From contig CAJKUC010000004.1 of NCBI GenBank assembly GCA_905203015.1, positions 57,682 to 121,681 of the forward strand: 64,000 nucleotides of DNA, given 5' to 3'. Both the position numbers and the translations under genes were made by a program. This document shows, piece by piece, positions 1 through 8,572 of the stretch. This DNA comes from an uncultured Christensenella sp. Its GTDB lineage: Bacteria > Bacillota > Clostridia > Christensenellales > Borkfalkiaceae. The notes below the pieces were generated by a model, which searched no databases, was not told the DNA's origin, and saw only the letters and a list, made by a program, of their open reading frames with translations. Position 1 is the stretch's first letter. Each line of letters begins with the position of its first letter.

Positions 1-1214
1 TTCCGATTCCCGGGCTGGACAGCACCGTGTTTTCGGAAAATATCAAGGGAAACGATTTCCTGACTCTGATGAACAGCATCACGGGCGGATCGCTTGCCAA
101 CGGTACGTTCTTTGCTTTAGGTATCGGGCCTTACATTAACGCTTCCATTATCATGCAACTTCTGTGCGTGGGGATTCCCGCGCTCGAACGCCTTTCCAAA
201 CAGGGCGAAGAAGGGCAGAAAAAGATTGCGCAGTACACAAGATATTGCACGATTCTGCTTGCGGTGATTCAATCGATCGGTATTATCGTGAATTTCGCGA
301 ACGAATCGGGCGCGATCGAAAAACATCTGTTCTTCGACAGCATGTTCCTCGCGGGATTCTTCATGACCGTTGTGTATACGGCGGGCGCGTTCCTCGTGAT
401 GTGGCTGGGCGAACGTATCACCGATTACGGCGTGGGCAACGGTCAATCCATGATCATCTTCGTGGGTATTCTTGCTACGGCGGGGCAGGCGATCATCGCT
501 AAAATCGCGGATATTCCGAACGACTCCGACGCTATCTGGCAGTTGGTGGCATTCGTGATCGTGTGCGCGGTGGTATTCTTTGCCGTTGTGTACGTGGATC
601 TTTCGGAAAGAAAAGTTCCCGTGCAGTATGCGAAGCAGATCAAGGGAAGAAAGATGTACGGCGGTCAGTCGTCCGTCATTCCCATCCGTATTTCGGGCAG
701 CGGCGTTATGCCTCTGATCTTCGCGTTCTCCATTCTTTCCTTCCCTCAGATGATTTCCGGTTTGTTCTGGCCGAACGGCGGATTCTATAAGTGGTGGACG
801 AAATGGATGACGGGTTCGTCTACGATCGCGGGCGGCAGAATTTTGTATTCGTTCGTGCTTTGCCTTCTGATCTTTGCGTTCTCGTTCTTCTATGCGCAGA
901 TGCAGTTCAATCCCGAAGACGTATCCAAGAGTATTCAGCAGAACGGCGGCTTCATTCAGGGAATTCGTCCCGGAAAGGCCACGGAAAATTATCTGAAAAA
1001 GATCTCTAACCGCATCACTTTGTTCGGGGCGATTTATCTTTCGCTCGTGGCGTTTATTCCCGCCCTTGCTTTCGCGTGGGCAGATCCTACGGGCACGCTT
1101 GTCAACGTGTTCTCCACCACGGGTATTCTGATCGTCGTTTCCGTTGCCATGGAATTTGAAAAACAATTGCAGGCGCAAATGATGATGAAGAATTACAAAG
1201 GATTTTTGAAGTAA
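1..1214 (+). CDS. secY: Protein translocase subunit SecY (5' truncated by window)
   Basis: Channel-forming membrane subunit of the SecYEG translocon. The frame is open from the first base, so the true start lies upstream of the window; a GTG at 27 is only an internal codon. The visible N-terminal residues IPGLDS, the stretch IGPYINASIIMQLL, the loop with YGVGNGQS and the late SGVMPLIFA segment are typical SecY, and about nine hydrophobic helices can be counted. It is followed at 80 bp by adk, the standard Bacillota order. The C-terminus (MMMKNYKGFLK) is complete. Confidence 0.97.
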   Translation, partial: PIPGLDSTVFSENIKGNDFLTLMNSITGGSLANGTFFALGIGPYINASIIMQLLCVGIPALERLSKQGEEGQKKIAQYTRYCTILLAVIQSIGIIVNFANESGAIEKHLFFDSMFLAGFFMTVVYTAGAFLVMWLGERITDYGVGNGQSMIIFVGILATAGQAIIAKIADIPNDSDAIWQLVAFVIVCAVVFFAVVYVDLSERKVPVQYAKQIKGRKMYGGQSSVIPIRISGSGVMPLIFAFSILSFPQMISGLFWPNGGFYKWWTKWMTGSSTIAGGRILYSFVLCLLIFAFSFFYAQMQFNPEDVSKSIQQNGGFIQGIRPGKATENYLKKISNRITLFGAIYLSLVAFIPALAFAWADPTGTLVNVFSTTGILIVVSVAMEFEKQLQAQMMMKNYKGFLK

Positions 1215-1293
1215 GATTTCATTATTCATGCTCTCCGCCGCTTTTTCGGAAAAACGACGGAGAGAAGAAACGGAAAAAGACGGAGGCGAACGG

Positions 1294-1926
1294 ATGAATA
1301 TTATATTACTCGGCGCACCGGGCGCGGGAAAGGGTACGCAGGCAACGCGTATTTCCGACCGCTTCGGCATGCCGCACATTTCCACGGGAGATATTTTCCG
1401 TGCGAATATCAAAAATCAGACGGAAATCGGTTTGCTTGCCAAATCGTATATCGATAAAGGGCAGTTGGTTCCCGACGACGTCACCTGCAAGATCGTGGAA
1501 AACAGATTGCAGGAAGAAGATTGCCAAAACGGCTACCTTCTCGACGGATTTCCCCGTACGGTGAATCAGGCGGAAGCGCTTGAAAAATTCACGCATATCG
1601 ACGCCGTTGTGAACATCAATATCGATTTCGCATTGTTGATGGCTCGCCTCTGCGGCAGAAGAGTATGCAGAAACTGCGGCGAAAGTTTTCACGTTTCCAC
1701 GTTGAACGGCAAAACGACCTGCTCGCGTTGCGACGGCGAACTGTATCAGCGCGCCGACGACAACCCCGAAACGGTACAGAAGCGCCTCGACGTATATGAA
1801 TCGCAGACCGCGCCGCTCATCGATTATTACACCCAAAAGGGTTTGATTTTAAACTTCACGGGGACGGACGAACCGCCCGAAGTGCTGTTTGAGCAAATCG
1901 CGAACGTTTTGGAAAAATACAGATGA
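1294..1926 (+). CDS. adk: Adenylate kinase, zinc-type
   Basis: Converts ATP plus AMP to two ADP. 210 residues if started at ATG 1294, which has a GGAGG-type site 10 bp upstream and puts the P-loop GAPGAGKGT at residues 7-15; an upstream in-frame ATG at 1228 would add 22 charged residues without a ribosome site and is rejected. The LID carries Cys125, Cys128, Cys143 and Cys146, the four-cysteine zinc site seen in Gram-positive enzymes. DGFPRT (about 84-89) is the AMP-site motif. The stop overlaps the map start by 4 bp. Confidence 0.97.
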   Translation: MNIILLGAPGAGKGTQATRISDRFGMPHISTGDIFRANIKNQTEIGLLAKSYIDKGQLVPDDVTCKIVENRLQEEDCQNGYLLDGFPRTVNQAEALEKFTHIDAVVNINIDFALLMARLCGRRVCRNCGESFHVSTLNGKTTCSRCDGELYQRADDNPETVQKRLDVYESQTAPLIDYYTQKGLILNFTGTDEPPEVLFEQIANVLEKYR

Positions 1927-2669
1927 TTATACAAAAAAGCGAAGCGGAAATCGATCTGATGAGAGAGCCTGCGAAGATTGTGCGCGACACGCTCGCGTTC
2001 GTCGGCGACAGGATCAAAGCGGGAATGTCTACCAAAGAAGTGGACGAACTCGTTGAACGGTATATCCGTGCGGCGGGCGCGTATCCCTCCTGCCTCGGCT
2101 ACGGCGGATTCCCCGCGTCGGCTTGCGTTTCTATCAACGAAGTGGTGGTGCACGGGATTCCCGACGACAAGACGATTTTGAAAGACGGCGACATCGTGAC
2201 GGTGGATCTGTGCGCATATAAAAACGGATTTCACGGCGACGCGGCGAGAACGTTTATGATCGGAGACGTTTCCGAAGAAAAACGCCTGCTCGTTAAACGT
2301 ACGGAAGAATGTTTCTTTAAGGGAATCGAAAATCTTCGTGCGGGAACGCCTCTTTACGATATCGGTTATCGCGTGCAGAAATATGCGGAATCGTTCGGCT
2401 ACGGCGTGATACGCGCGTATACCGGGCACGGCATCGGCAGGGAAATGCACGAAGATCCCGCCGTTCCGAATTACGGCAGACTCGGCACGGGGCCGCGCCT
2501 GAAAGCGGGAACAGTGCTTTGTATCGAGCCGATGATATCGCTGAAAAGTTATCACGTAAGAATGCTCGACGACGACTGGGGCGCGGTGACGGTGGATTCG
2601 TCTCCCGCGGCGCACTACGAAAACGAAGTGGTAATCCGCGAGGACGGCGTGGAAATCCTCACTCTTTAA
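1923..2669 (+). CDS. map: Methionine aminopeptidase, type I
   Basis: Removes the initiator methionine from nascent proteins. 248 residues, normal for type Ia. Metal ligands are visible: two Asp around VDLCAYKNGFHGDAAR, His in GHGIGREMHEDP, Glu in CIEPMI, and a final Glu in ENEVVI. Starts with ATG overlapping the adk stop (ATGA), so the two are translationally coupled. Confidence 0.97.
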   Translation: MIIQKSEAEIDLMREPAKIVRDTLAFVGDRIKAGMSTKEVDELVERYIRAAGAYPSCLGYGGFPASACVSINEVVVHGIPDDKTILKDGDIVTVDLCAYKNGFHGDAARTFMIGDVSEEKRLLVKRTEECFFKGIENLRAGTPLYDIGYRVQKYAESFGYGVIRAYTGHGIGREMHEDPAVPNYGRLGTGPRLKAGTVLCIEPMISLKSYHVRMLDDDWGAVTVDSSPAAHYENEVVIREDGVEILTL

Positions 2670-2738
2670 AGCCTCTTTCGCGAGCGATACAAAACAAACA
2701 AGACGAATTAAGTGTAATTTCAATCGGAGGAAATTTTC

Positions 2739-2960
2739 GTGTCTAAAGACGACGTAATCGAAGCGGAAGGCAAAGTGCTGGAAGCACTGCCCAACGCAAC
2801 GTTCAAAGTACAACTTTCCAACGGTCACACCATTACGGCATACATTTCGGGAAAACTTCGCATGAACTACATCCGTATCATCGAAGGCGACACCGTGAAA
2901 CTGGAAATGAGCCCGTACGATCTGACCAAGGGAAGAATCACCTGGCGCAGCAAATCGTAA
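2739..2960 (+). CDS. infA: Translation initiation factor IF-1
   Basis: 73-residue OB-fold initiation factor that occupies the ribosomal A site during initiation. Starts with GTG, 9 bp after a strong GGAGG at 2726-2730; there is no better ATG. The protein shows the usual EAEGKVLEALPNATF opening and the GRITWR ending. It sits between map and rpmJ as in Bacillota generally. Confidence 0.97.
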   Translation: MSKDDVIEAEGKVLEALPNATFKVQLSNGHTITAYISGKLRMNYIRIIEGDTVKLEMSPYDLTKGRITWRSKS

Positions 2961-3065
2961 GAAATCGCGCGAAAGCGCAACGCCCCTGTTTCCGCCCGCG
3001 CGGCAGAATGCCGTGTGTGCCGGGAGAATAGGGCTGCCTCAAGAATAAACAAGGAGAAAAAAACT

Positions 3066-3182
3066 ATGAAAGTCAGACCTTCCGTAAAACCTATGTGCGA
3101 TAAGTGCAAAGTTATCAAGAGAAACGGCAGAGTTATGGTGATCTGCTCCAAGAGCAAGAGCCACAAACAAAGACAGGGCTAA
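3066..3182 (+). CDS. rpmJ: 50S ribosomal protein L36
   Basis: Only 38 residues, so easily missed: MKVRPSVKPM, then Cys11, Cys14, Cys27 and His33 forming the classic zinc site of L36, ending KSHKQRQG. An AAGGAG ribosome site lies 9 bp upstream of the ATG. Located directly after infA, its conserved position. Confidence 0.97.
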   Translation: MKVRPSVKPMCDKCKVIKRNGRVMVICSKSKSHKQRQG

Positions 3183-3260
3183 ACCGCTTTCGGTGTGCGG
3201 AAGAACGAAGAAAATCTTCGTTTTTCCCGCATAATACCCGAAAAAAGGCAGGTAAAACGC

Positions 3261-3290
3261 TTGACATACCTTCATTTTCCGTGATATAAT
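3261..3290 (+). promoter_or_regulatory. Strong internal promoter ahead of rpsM
   Basis: TTGACA at 3261-3266 and TATAAT at 3285-3290 with an 18-bp spacer. It would start a transcript near 3297, giving a leader of almost 390 nt before rpsM, so the S13-S11-S4-alpha-L17 block can be expressed apart from secY-adk. Confidence 0.85.
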
Positions 3291-3684
3291 TATATGTACG
3301 GTTAAAAATAGGGTATTTTGCGCTTTACACTATGGAAAGCGGAAAAATTTCCCTGAAAAAGACTGAATTTTCGCCCGAAACGGGAGGAGATTCGGTTTTT
3401 GTCGCGTTTATCCGCGCGTATATACGTACAGTATGCCGCGAAAAGCCTTCGGCGAAAAAAATTTTTTATCCGCCGGCGCAAAGGATGCGGGCGATAGCGG
3501 AGGCTTCTGAAACGTTGTACGTTGAGGAAAGCGGCGGAACGACGGGAAAAACGGACAAAGAAAAACAAGCAGGAAAATAATACGGCGGAAAGCGAAGGCA
3601 TTTTCCACTGCCCGAAGCGGTTTTGCCGTTGGCGATAAAAAAATACAAAAAATCCAAAAAAATTTAACGGAGGATTCAGGACAA
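3291..3684 (+). other. Long untranslated leader of the rpsM operon
   Basis: About 390 bp without a convincing gene. An 82-codon frame at 3332-3580 has no ribosome site and low-complexity composition and I do not call it. The stretch ends with AACGGAGGATT before the rpsM ATG. Several GC-rich inverted segments (for example around 3430-3490) could fold. By analogy with S4-regulated alpha operons it might be an autoregulatory site, but I recognise no known leader motif. Confidence 0.35.
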
Positions 3685-4053
3685 ATGGCACGTATTGCCG
3701 GTGTTGATTTACCCAGAGAAAAGAGAGTGGAAATCGGTTTGACCTACATTTACGGGATCGGGCTTGCCACTTCCAAAAAGATTCTCGCGGAAACGGGCAT
3801 CGATCCCGATAAGAGAGTGAAAGATCTCGACGAGAGCGACGTTTCCAAACTGAGAGAATATATCGATCACAACGTAAGAGTGGAAGGCGAACTTCGCAGC
3901 GAAGTTTCCCTGAACATCAAGCGACTGATGGAAATCGGTTGCTATCGCGGTATCCGCCACAGAAAGGGTCTGCCCGTTCGCGGACAGAGCACGAAGAGAA
4001 ACGCGCATACCCGTAAAGGACCTGCGCGCGCTATCGCGGGTAAGAAGAAATAA
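3685..4053 (+). CDS. rpsM: 30S ribosomal protein S13
   Basis: 122 residues, starting MARIAGVDLPREKRVEIG and ending in the basic tail with RKGPARAIAGKKK. Binds the head of 16S rRNA and contacts the P-site tRNA through the C-terminus. Strong GGAGG site 10 bp upstream. First gene after the internal promoter at 3261. Confidence 0.98.
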   Translation: MARIAGVDLPREKRVEIGLTYIYGIGLATSKKILAETGIDPDKRVKDLDESDVSKLREYIDHNVRVEGELRSEVSLNIKRLMEIGCYRGIRHRKGLPVRGQSTKRNAHTRKGPARAIAGKKK

Positions 4054-4072
4054 TCACGGAGGAGAATAGATC

Positions 4073-4480
4073 ATGGCAGAAGTGAAGAACGCTAAAAAGG
4101 CTGGAACTCCTCGTAAGCGTAAGGAACTGAAAAAAGTAGACAAAGGACAGGTGCATATTCAATCCACCTTCAATAACACGCTGGTTACGATCACCGATAT
4201 GAACGGAAACGCGATTTCGTGGTCCAGCGCGGGTTCGCTCGGCTACAAGGGCAGCAGAAAGGGTACGCCTTTCGCGGCTCAGATGGCGGCGGAAACTGCG
4301 GCGAAAGCGGCGAAAGAACACGGACTTCGCAGCGTAGAAGTGTATGTGAAAGGTCCCGGTGCGGGCAGAGAATCCGCGATCCGCGCGTTGGCGGCTTGCG
4401 ATCTGGAAGTGACGCTCATTTCCGACGTTTCCCCGATCCCTCACAACGGATGCAGACCTCCGAAGCGTCGTAGAGTTTAA
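4073..4480 (+). CDS. rpsK: 30S ribosomal protein S11
   Basis: 135 residues. Basic N-terminus (about 25 residues, Lys-rich), then HIQSTFNNTLVTITD and the C-terminal PHNGCRPPKRRRV typical of S11. Part of the 30S platform. Ribosome site GGAGGA upstream; 19 bp after rpsM. Confidence 0.98.
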   Translation: MAEVKNAKKAGTPRKRKELKKVDKGQVHIQSTFNNTLVTITDMNGNAISWSSAGSLGYKGSRKGTPFAAQMAAETAAKAAKEHGLRSVEVYVKGPGAGRESAIRALAACDLEVTLISDVSPIPHNGCRPPKRRRV

Positions 4481-4501
4481 TGTAAAGGCAGGAAGAAGAT
4501 T

Positions 4502-5128
4502 ATGGCAACTTATAGAGAAGCAAAATGTAAACTGTGCAGAAGAGAGGGCGCGAAATTATTCCTTAAAGGGGATAAATGCTATATGGACAAGTGCCCGTTC
4601 AATAAACGTCCCGTTGCTCCCGGTCAGCACGGCGCAGACAGAAAGAAAGTTTCCGAATACGGGCTGCAACTTCGCGAAAAGCAGAAGACGAAGAGAATTT
4701 ACGGCGTGCAGGAAGGTCAGTTCAGAAAATATTATGAAATGGCGGACCGCATGAAAGGCGTTACGGGCGAAAACATGCTTTCGCTCCTTGAAAGACGTCT
4801 GGATAACGTAGTGTTCAGAATGGGCGCGGCTCCTTCGAGAACGCTTGCAAGACAACTTGTGAATCACGCGCATTTCTCCGTGAACGGCAAGACCGTGACG
4901 ATCCCTTCCTACATCGTGAAGGCGGGCGACGTGGTGGCCGTGAAAGAGAACAGACGTTCCAACAAGTATTTCACCGCTTTGAAAGAAACCAAATCGGGCG
5001 CGACGATGCCGAAATGGGTAGAATTCGATCGCGAAAAACTCGAAGGTAAAGTTTTGGCACTTCCCACGAGAGAAGATATCGACAGTCAGATCGCAGAACA
5101 CATGATCGTCGAGTTGTACTCCAAGTAA
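4502..5128 (+). CDS. rpsD: 30S ribosomal protein S4, zinc-binding (C+) form
   Basis: 208 residues. Primary 16S-binding protein of the 30S body. Cys9, Cys12, Cys26 and Cys31 make the zinc site of the C+ paralogue; the S4 RNA-binding domain is around 95-155 (RLDNVVFRMG, then ARQLVNHAHFSVNG). Lies between rpsK and rpoA, as in many Clostridia but not in B. subtilis, where rpsD is separate. Confidence 0.98.
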   Translation: MATYREAKCKLCRREGAKLFLKGDKCYMDKCPFNKRPVAPGQHGADRKKVSEYGLQLREKQKTKRIYGVQEGQFRKYYEMADRMKGVTGENMLSLLERRLDNVVFRMGAAPSRTLARQLVNHAHFSVNGKTVTIPSYIVKAGDVVAVKENRRSNKYFTALKETKSGATMPKWVEFDREKLEGKVLALPTREDIDSQIAEHMIVELYSK

Positions 5129-5154
5129 TCATTAAAATTTAAGGAGGTAATATC

Positions 5155-6105
5155 ATGATCGAAATGGATATGCCTAAACTCGAAGTGCTGGAAAACGACG
5201 ATTTCTATGCGAAAGTCGTTTGCGAGCCTTTGGAAAAGGGTTTCGGTCTTACAATCGGCAACTGCCTCAGAAGAATTCTTCTCTCCGCATTGCCCGGCGC
5301 GGCGGTGGAAGGAATCAAATTTCTCGACGGCAGCGTAAAGCACGAGTTCTCCGCCGTAAAAGGAATTAAAGAGGACGTCACCGAGATAATTCTCAATCTG
5401 AAAACTCTTGCGCTGAAAACGAAAGTTACCGATAAAGACTACGAAAAAGTGCTCCATATCACGAAGGAAGGACCTGCCGTTCTGACGGGTGCGGATCTCA
5501 ATGTGGATGCCGAAGTGGAAGTTATCAATAAAGATCAGTATATCTGCACGATCGACGAAGGCAGCAAATTCGACGTGGAGATCACGGTGGGCAGAGGCAG
5601 AGGCTATCGCCCCGCGAAAGAAAACAAGCAACCCGTCATCGATTATATCGCGATCGATTCCATTTATACGCCCGTTCAGAAAGTGAATTACACCGTAGAA
5701 CCTACCCGCGTAGGTCAGGCGGTGGACTATGACAAACTGACGCTGGAAGTGTGGACGGACGGAACGTTTTCGGGCAAGGAAATCATCTCTCTTGCGGCAA
5801 AGATTATGCAGGATCATATCGGTCTGTTCGTAAATCTGAGCGAAACGATCAAGGGAATGGATATCCTTGTGAAGACGGAAGACGATAAACAACAGCAGAT
5901 TTTGAGAATGGTGATCGAAGACATGGATCTTTCCGTGCGTTCGTACAACTGCTTGAAACGCGCTAACATTCATACGGTAGAAGACCTGACCAAAAAGACT
6001 GAAGACGATATGCTGAAAGTGAGAAACCTCGGCAGAAAATCGCTCGACGAAGTCATCGCGAAATTGGAATCTTACGGTCTGTCATTAAGTAAACAGGAGG
6101 ATTAA
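5155..6105 (+). CDS. rpoA: RNA polymerase subunit alpha
   Basis: 316 residues. N-terminal assembly domain (about 1-230; ATIGNCLRRILL-type motif near 30-45 and VEPTRVGQ near 180) and C-terminal DNA/regulator-binding domain (about 245-316; the helix-hairpin-helix portion NLGRKSLDEV). Ribosome site AAGGAGG 8 bp upstream of ATG. Confidence 0.98.
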   Translation: MIEMDMPKLEVLENDDFYAKVVCEPLEKGFGLTIGNCLRRILLSALPGAAVEGIKFLDGSVKHEFSAVKGIKEDVTEIILNLKTLALKTKVTDKDYEKVLHITKEGPAVLTGADLNVDAEVEVINKDQYICTIDEGSKFDVEITVGRGRGYRPAKENKQPVIDYIAIDSIYTPVQKVNYTVEPTRVGQAVDYDKLTLEVWTDGTFSGKEIISLAAKIMQDHIGLFVNLSETIKGMDILVKTEDDKQQQILRMVIEDMDLSVRSYNCLKRANIHTVEDLTKKTEDDMLKVRNLGRKSLDEVIAKLESYGLSLSKQED

Positions 6106-6109
6106 AAAA

Positions 6110-6616
6110 ATGCCCGGCAAATTGGGAAGAACGTCGAAAGAGAGAAACGCTCTTTTGAGAAATCAGGCGTCGCAACTGCTTTGGTACGGAAAAATCGAAA
6201 CCACTGCGCCGAAAGCGAAAGAGTTGCAGTCTTACGTAGAAAAATTGATTACGAAAGCCGTGAATACCTACGACGATAACGTAGAGTTTGAAGTGGTGAA
6301 AAAGGACAAAAACGGCAAAGAAATCAAAGCGACCAACATCAAGGACGGCCCTAAGAAGTTGGCGGCTCGCCGCGCGATTATGGCGAAAACCTACGATCTT
6401 CAGGAGATCAAGGCTTTCAACGAAAAGAAGAGCGCGTTCAAAGAAAGAACGGCGGACATCAACCACCCGTTGATGGACAAACTTTTCAACGAAATCGCGC
6501 CGAAATATGCGGCGAGAAAAGAAGAAACCAAGCAAGGCGGCGGTTACACGAGAATTTACCTTCTCGGCGCGCGTCGCGGCGACGGTGCGGAAACGGCGAT
6601 CATCGAATTGGTGTAA
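6110..6616 (+). CDS. rplQ: 50S ribosomal protein L17 with an internal insertion
   Basis: 168 residues, against about 115-130 in well-known bacteria. The start (KLGRTSKERNALLRN), the segment IETTAPKAKELQSYVEKLIT and the end (GGYTRIYLLGARRGDGA then AIIELV) align well with L17; the extra 35-45 residues lie between about 52 and 125 and are Lys/Asp-rich. Only 4 bp after rpoA. Last gene of the operon, followed by a terminator. Confidence 0.96.
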   Translation: MPGKLGRTSKERNALLRNQASQLLWYGKIETTAPKAKELQSYVEKLITKAVNTYDDNVEFEVVKKDKNGKEIKATNIKDGPKKLAARRAIMAKTYDLQEIKAFNEKKSAFKERTADINHPLMDKLFNEIAPKYAARKEETKQGGGYTRIYLLGARRGDGAETAIIELV

Positions 6617-6641
6617 TCGTTTTCGGATAACAATCTGAATC

Positions 6642-6687
6642 AAATCCCGGGATATGAGCAAAAATCGGCTTGTGTTCCGGGATTTTT
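6642..6687 (+). terminator. Rho-independent terminator of the rpsM-rplQ operon
   Basis: AAATCCCGG (6642-6650) pairs with CCGGGATTT (6677-6685), followed by a T run. It lies 25 bp after the rplQ stop. Confidence 0.75.
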
Positions 6688-6689
6688 CT

Positions 6690-7355
6690 ATAAAAAAGCG
6701 AGCCATAGCCGCGCGGCGAAGAAATCGGGAAAAAGATGATCGGGAAATTTCGGAATATAACGGAGAACTGTATTATAACATGGAAAAGGATTATGATGCG
6801 GAAAGGGCTTGCCCGAAGTGGGCAAAATTCGGCGCGGCGGGCACTATTATATGGGGACAGTAAAGGAATATTGGCGGAAAAAATATCAATACGGGGCAAC
6901 AAGGAAGATAAGAGTAACATAAAAGGGCAAAATGAGGAAAGGAAAATATGAGATGAAGCGTATGGAGGCGGAACGAAGCGGGCGGGGCTTGCAGGAAAAG
7001 CGATGAAAAATTGAAAGAAGAAAAAGCGAAAACCGCGAGAGGCGTAATGGATGAAAGGCGCGAGAGAGTACAACGAGGGAAAGAGCGTAGAGGAGAGATG
7101 GGCGGAGAAAACGGAACAGAGAAAATTGGGGGCGAAAGGAGTGGGAAGAAGAACGGGCGAAAGGGCGTAGAGGAAAGATGAGCGGAGAAAACGGAAAAAA
7201 AGGGAAAATGAGCAGAAAAAAAGGAAGGTAAAGAAAACAAACGAGGGGAGCAAGAAAACGGGAAGAGGGGGAGAAGAGCGGGAAAAAGGAAAAAAGTGAA
7301 GGAAAAGAAAAAGCGAAAAAGAGGAGCAAACGATAAGAAAAGAGCAAACAGGAGG
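6690..7355. repeat. Polypurine tract with an 80-bp imperfect direct repeat
   Basis: About 660 bp in which the plus strand is overwhelmingly A and G, with almost no C/T runs. No gene: all open frames here are low-complexity. Two related units begin at GCGTAGAGG (7085 and 7165), exactly 80 bp apart, and share about 30 bp including GGCGGAGAAAACGGA / AGCGGAGAAAACGGA. The tract ends just before the promoter at 7436. Confidence 0.7.
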
Positions 7356-7435
7356 CATGAGGGGGAAAACATTACGAAAAACGCCGGTATTTCGCGAGGG
7401 GAAAAAATGCCGTCTGGTCGGCAAAGGCGAAATTG

Positions 7436-7464
7436 TTGACAAGAAACGGAAAAAATGCTATACT
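7436..7464 (+). promoter_or_regulatory. Promoter of the MmcQ/YjbR-like gene
   Basis: TTGACA (7436-7441), 17-bp spacer, TATACT (7459-7464). Start codon 28 bp further at 7492. Confidence 0.85.
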
Positions 7465-7491
7465 CTGATCGGAAGCAAGGCTCGGAACAAG

Positions 7492-8178
7492 ATGAAAGAC
7501 GATATTATCGCGAAAATTTTTAAAAACAGAACGGCGGAATACGATAAGTTGACGGCGTACGGATTTTTTGAAGAGAACGACGCGTTTCTCTATCGGAAAA
7601 ATTTGTGCGGCGAAGATATGACTTTAACGGTGAAAATTTGCCGCGACGGAACGATCGACGCCGATATTTTCGACAACGAAGCGCAGGACTATTATACGCT
7701 GTTTTCCGTGCCCGACGCGGCGGGCGGATTCGTGGGGAAAATACGAGCGGAATACGAAAACGTATTGACGGATATTGCCGAAAAATGTTTTCGGCGGGAA
7801 GTGTTTAAAACTTCTTACGTAAAAGATCTGATCGGTTATGTGCGGGCTACCTACGGAGACGAACCCGAATATCTATGGAAGAAATTTCCCGAAAACGCGA
7901 TCTGGCGAAGAAAAGACAACCGGAAGTGGTACGGCGTGATTCTTACCGTTTCGCGGCGGAAACTTGGATTGGATTCGGAGGAAAAAGCGGAAATCGTGGA
8001 TCTGAGAGTGCCGACGGAAGATATTGAAAAATATGTGGACGGAAAAAGCGTGTTTTACGGGTATCATATGAATAAAAAGCATTGGATTTCCGTTTTACCG
8101 CAAGATGATGAAGATCTGAAGAAAATCTGCAAGGCGATCGATATAAGTTATGCCCTTGCGGCGAAACCGAAAAAATAA
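7492..8178 (+). CDS. MmcQ/YjbR family protein with extra N-terminal domain
   Basis: 228 residues from ATG 7492; in-frame upstream ATGs lie before the promoter and cannot be used. The C-terminal half (about 105-225: LIGYVRATYGDEPEYLWKKF, then ENAIWRRKDNRKWYGVIL, then a late KKHWISVLP) matches the MmcQ/YjbR fold, a small cyclophilin/CyaY-like domain often called DNA-binding. The N-terminal 100 residues are a separate acidic domain of unknown role. Function in the cell is not established. Single-gene unit with its own promoter. Confidence 0.8.
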   Translation: MKDDIIAKIFKNRTAEYDKLTAYGFFEENDAFLYRKNLCGEDMTLTVKICRDGTIDADIFDNEAQDYYTLFSVPDAAGGFVGKIRAEYENVLTDIAEKCFRREVFKTSYVKDLIGYVRATYGDEPEYLWKKFPENAIWRRKDNRKWYGVILTVSRRKLGLDSEEKAEIVDLRVPTEDIEKYVDGKSVFYGYHMNKKHWISVLPQDDEDLKKICKAIDISYALAAKPKK

Positions 8179-8572
8179 TCTGCCGAAACGGAAAAGTAAT
8201 TAAAAAGCACCTGCCTGCCGAATCTTTGGCATTGTGCGGACAATCGCGGGGACGGACGAACATCATGAGCCGTATAATAAATTGACAGGCGGAGAAAACA
8301 GTAAGAACTTTGTGTTTTACTTGTTGGAATGTGTCGTAGAAGCGGCGAGCGTTTTATGCGGGTGCGTGTAGATGCGAAGAAATGCCTTGTGGGAATATTA
8401 TTTGTAGGGGGGGTGTGGAATTTTCATCCTATCGTATGTTTTACTTGACGGTCGTCGTTTATTTTCCGTATTACTAACAATCGGAATTGTCGTATTGTTC
8501 ATCGGTTGTTCGATCTTATTTGAGAACGCTATACTTGGATAGCGATAAATACGGAAGAAGGAGAAGTTTTAT
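8179..8572 (+). other. Intergenic region with weak promoter
   Basis: 394 bp with no gene. I see a G-run near 8405-8412 and a possible promoter TTGTTC (8506-8511), 18-bp spacer, TATACT (8530-8535) for the HAD gene. No clear terminator for the preceding gene. Confidence 0.4.

Noticed and set aside
3332..3580. 82-codon frame in the rpsM leader
   Set aside because: No ribosome site, odd composition, and position inside a likely untranslated leader.
6600..7442. Minus-strand frames across the purine tract
   Set aside because: They encode Phe/Ser/Pro/Leu runs, a direct result of the pyrimidine-only strand, with no sign of a protein fold.
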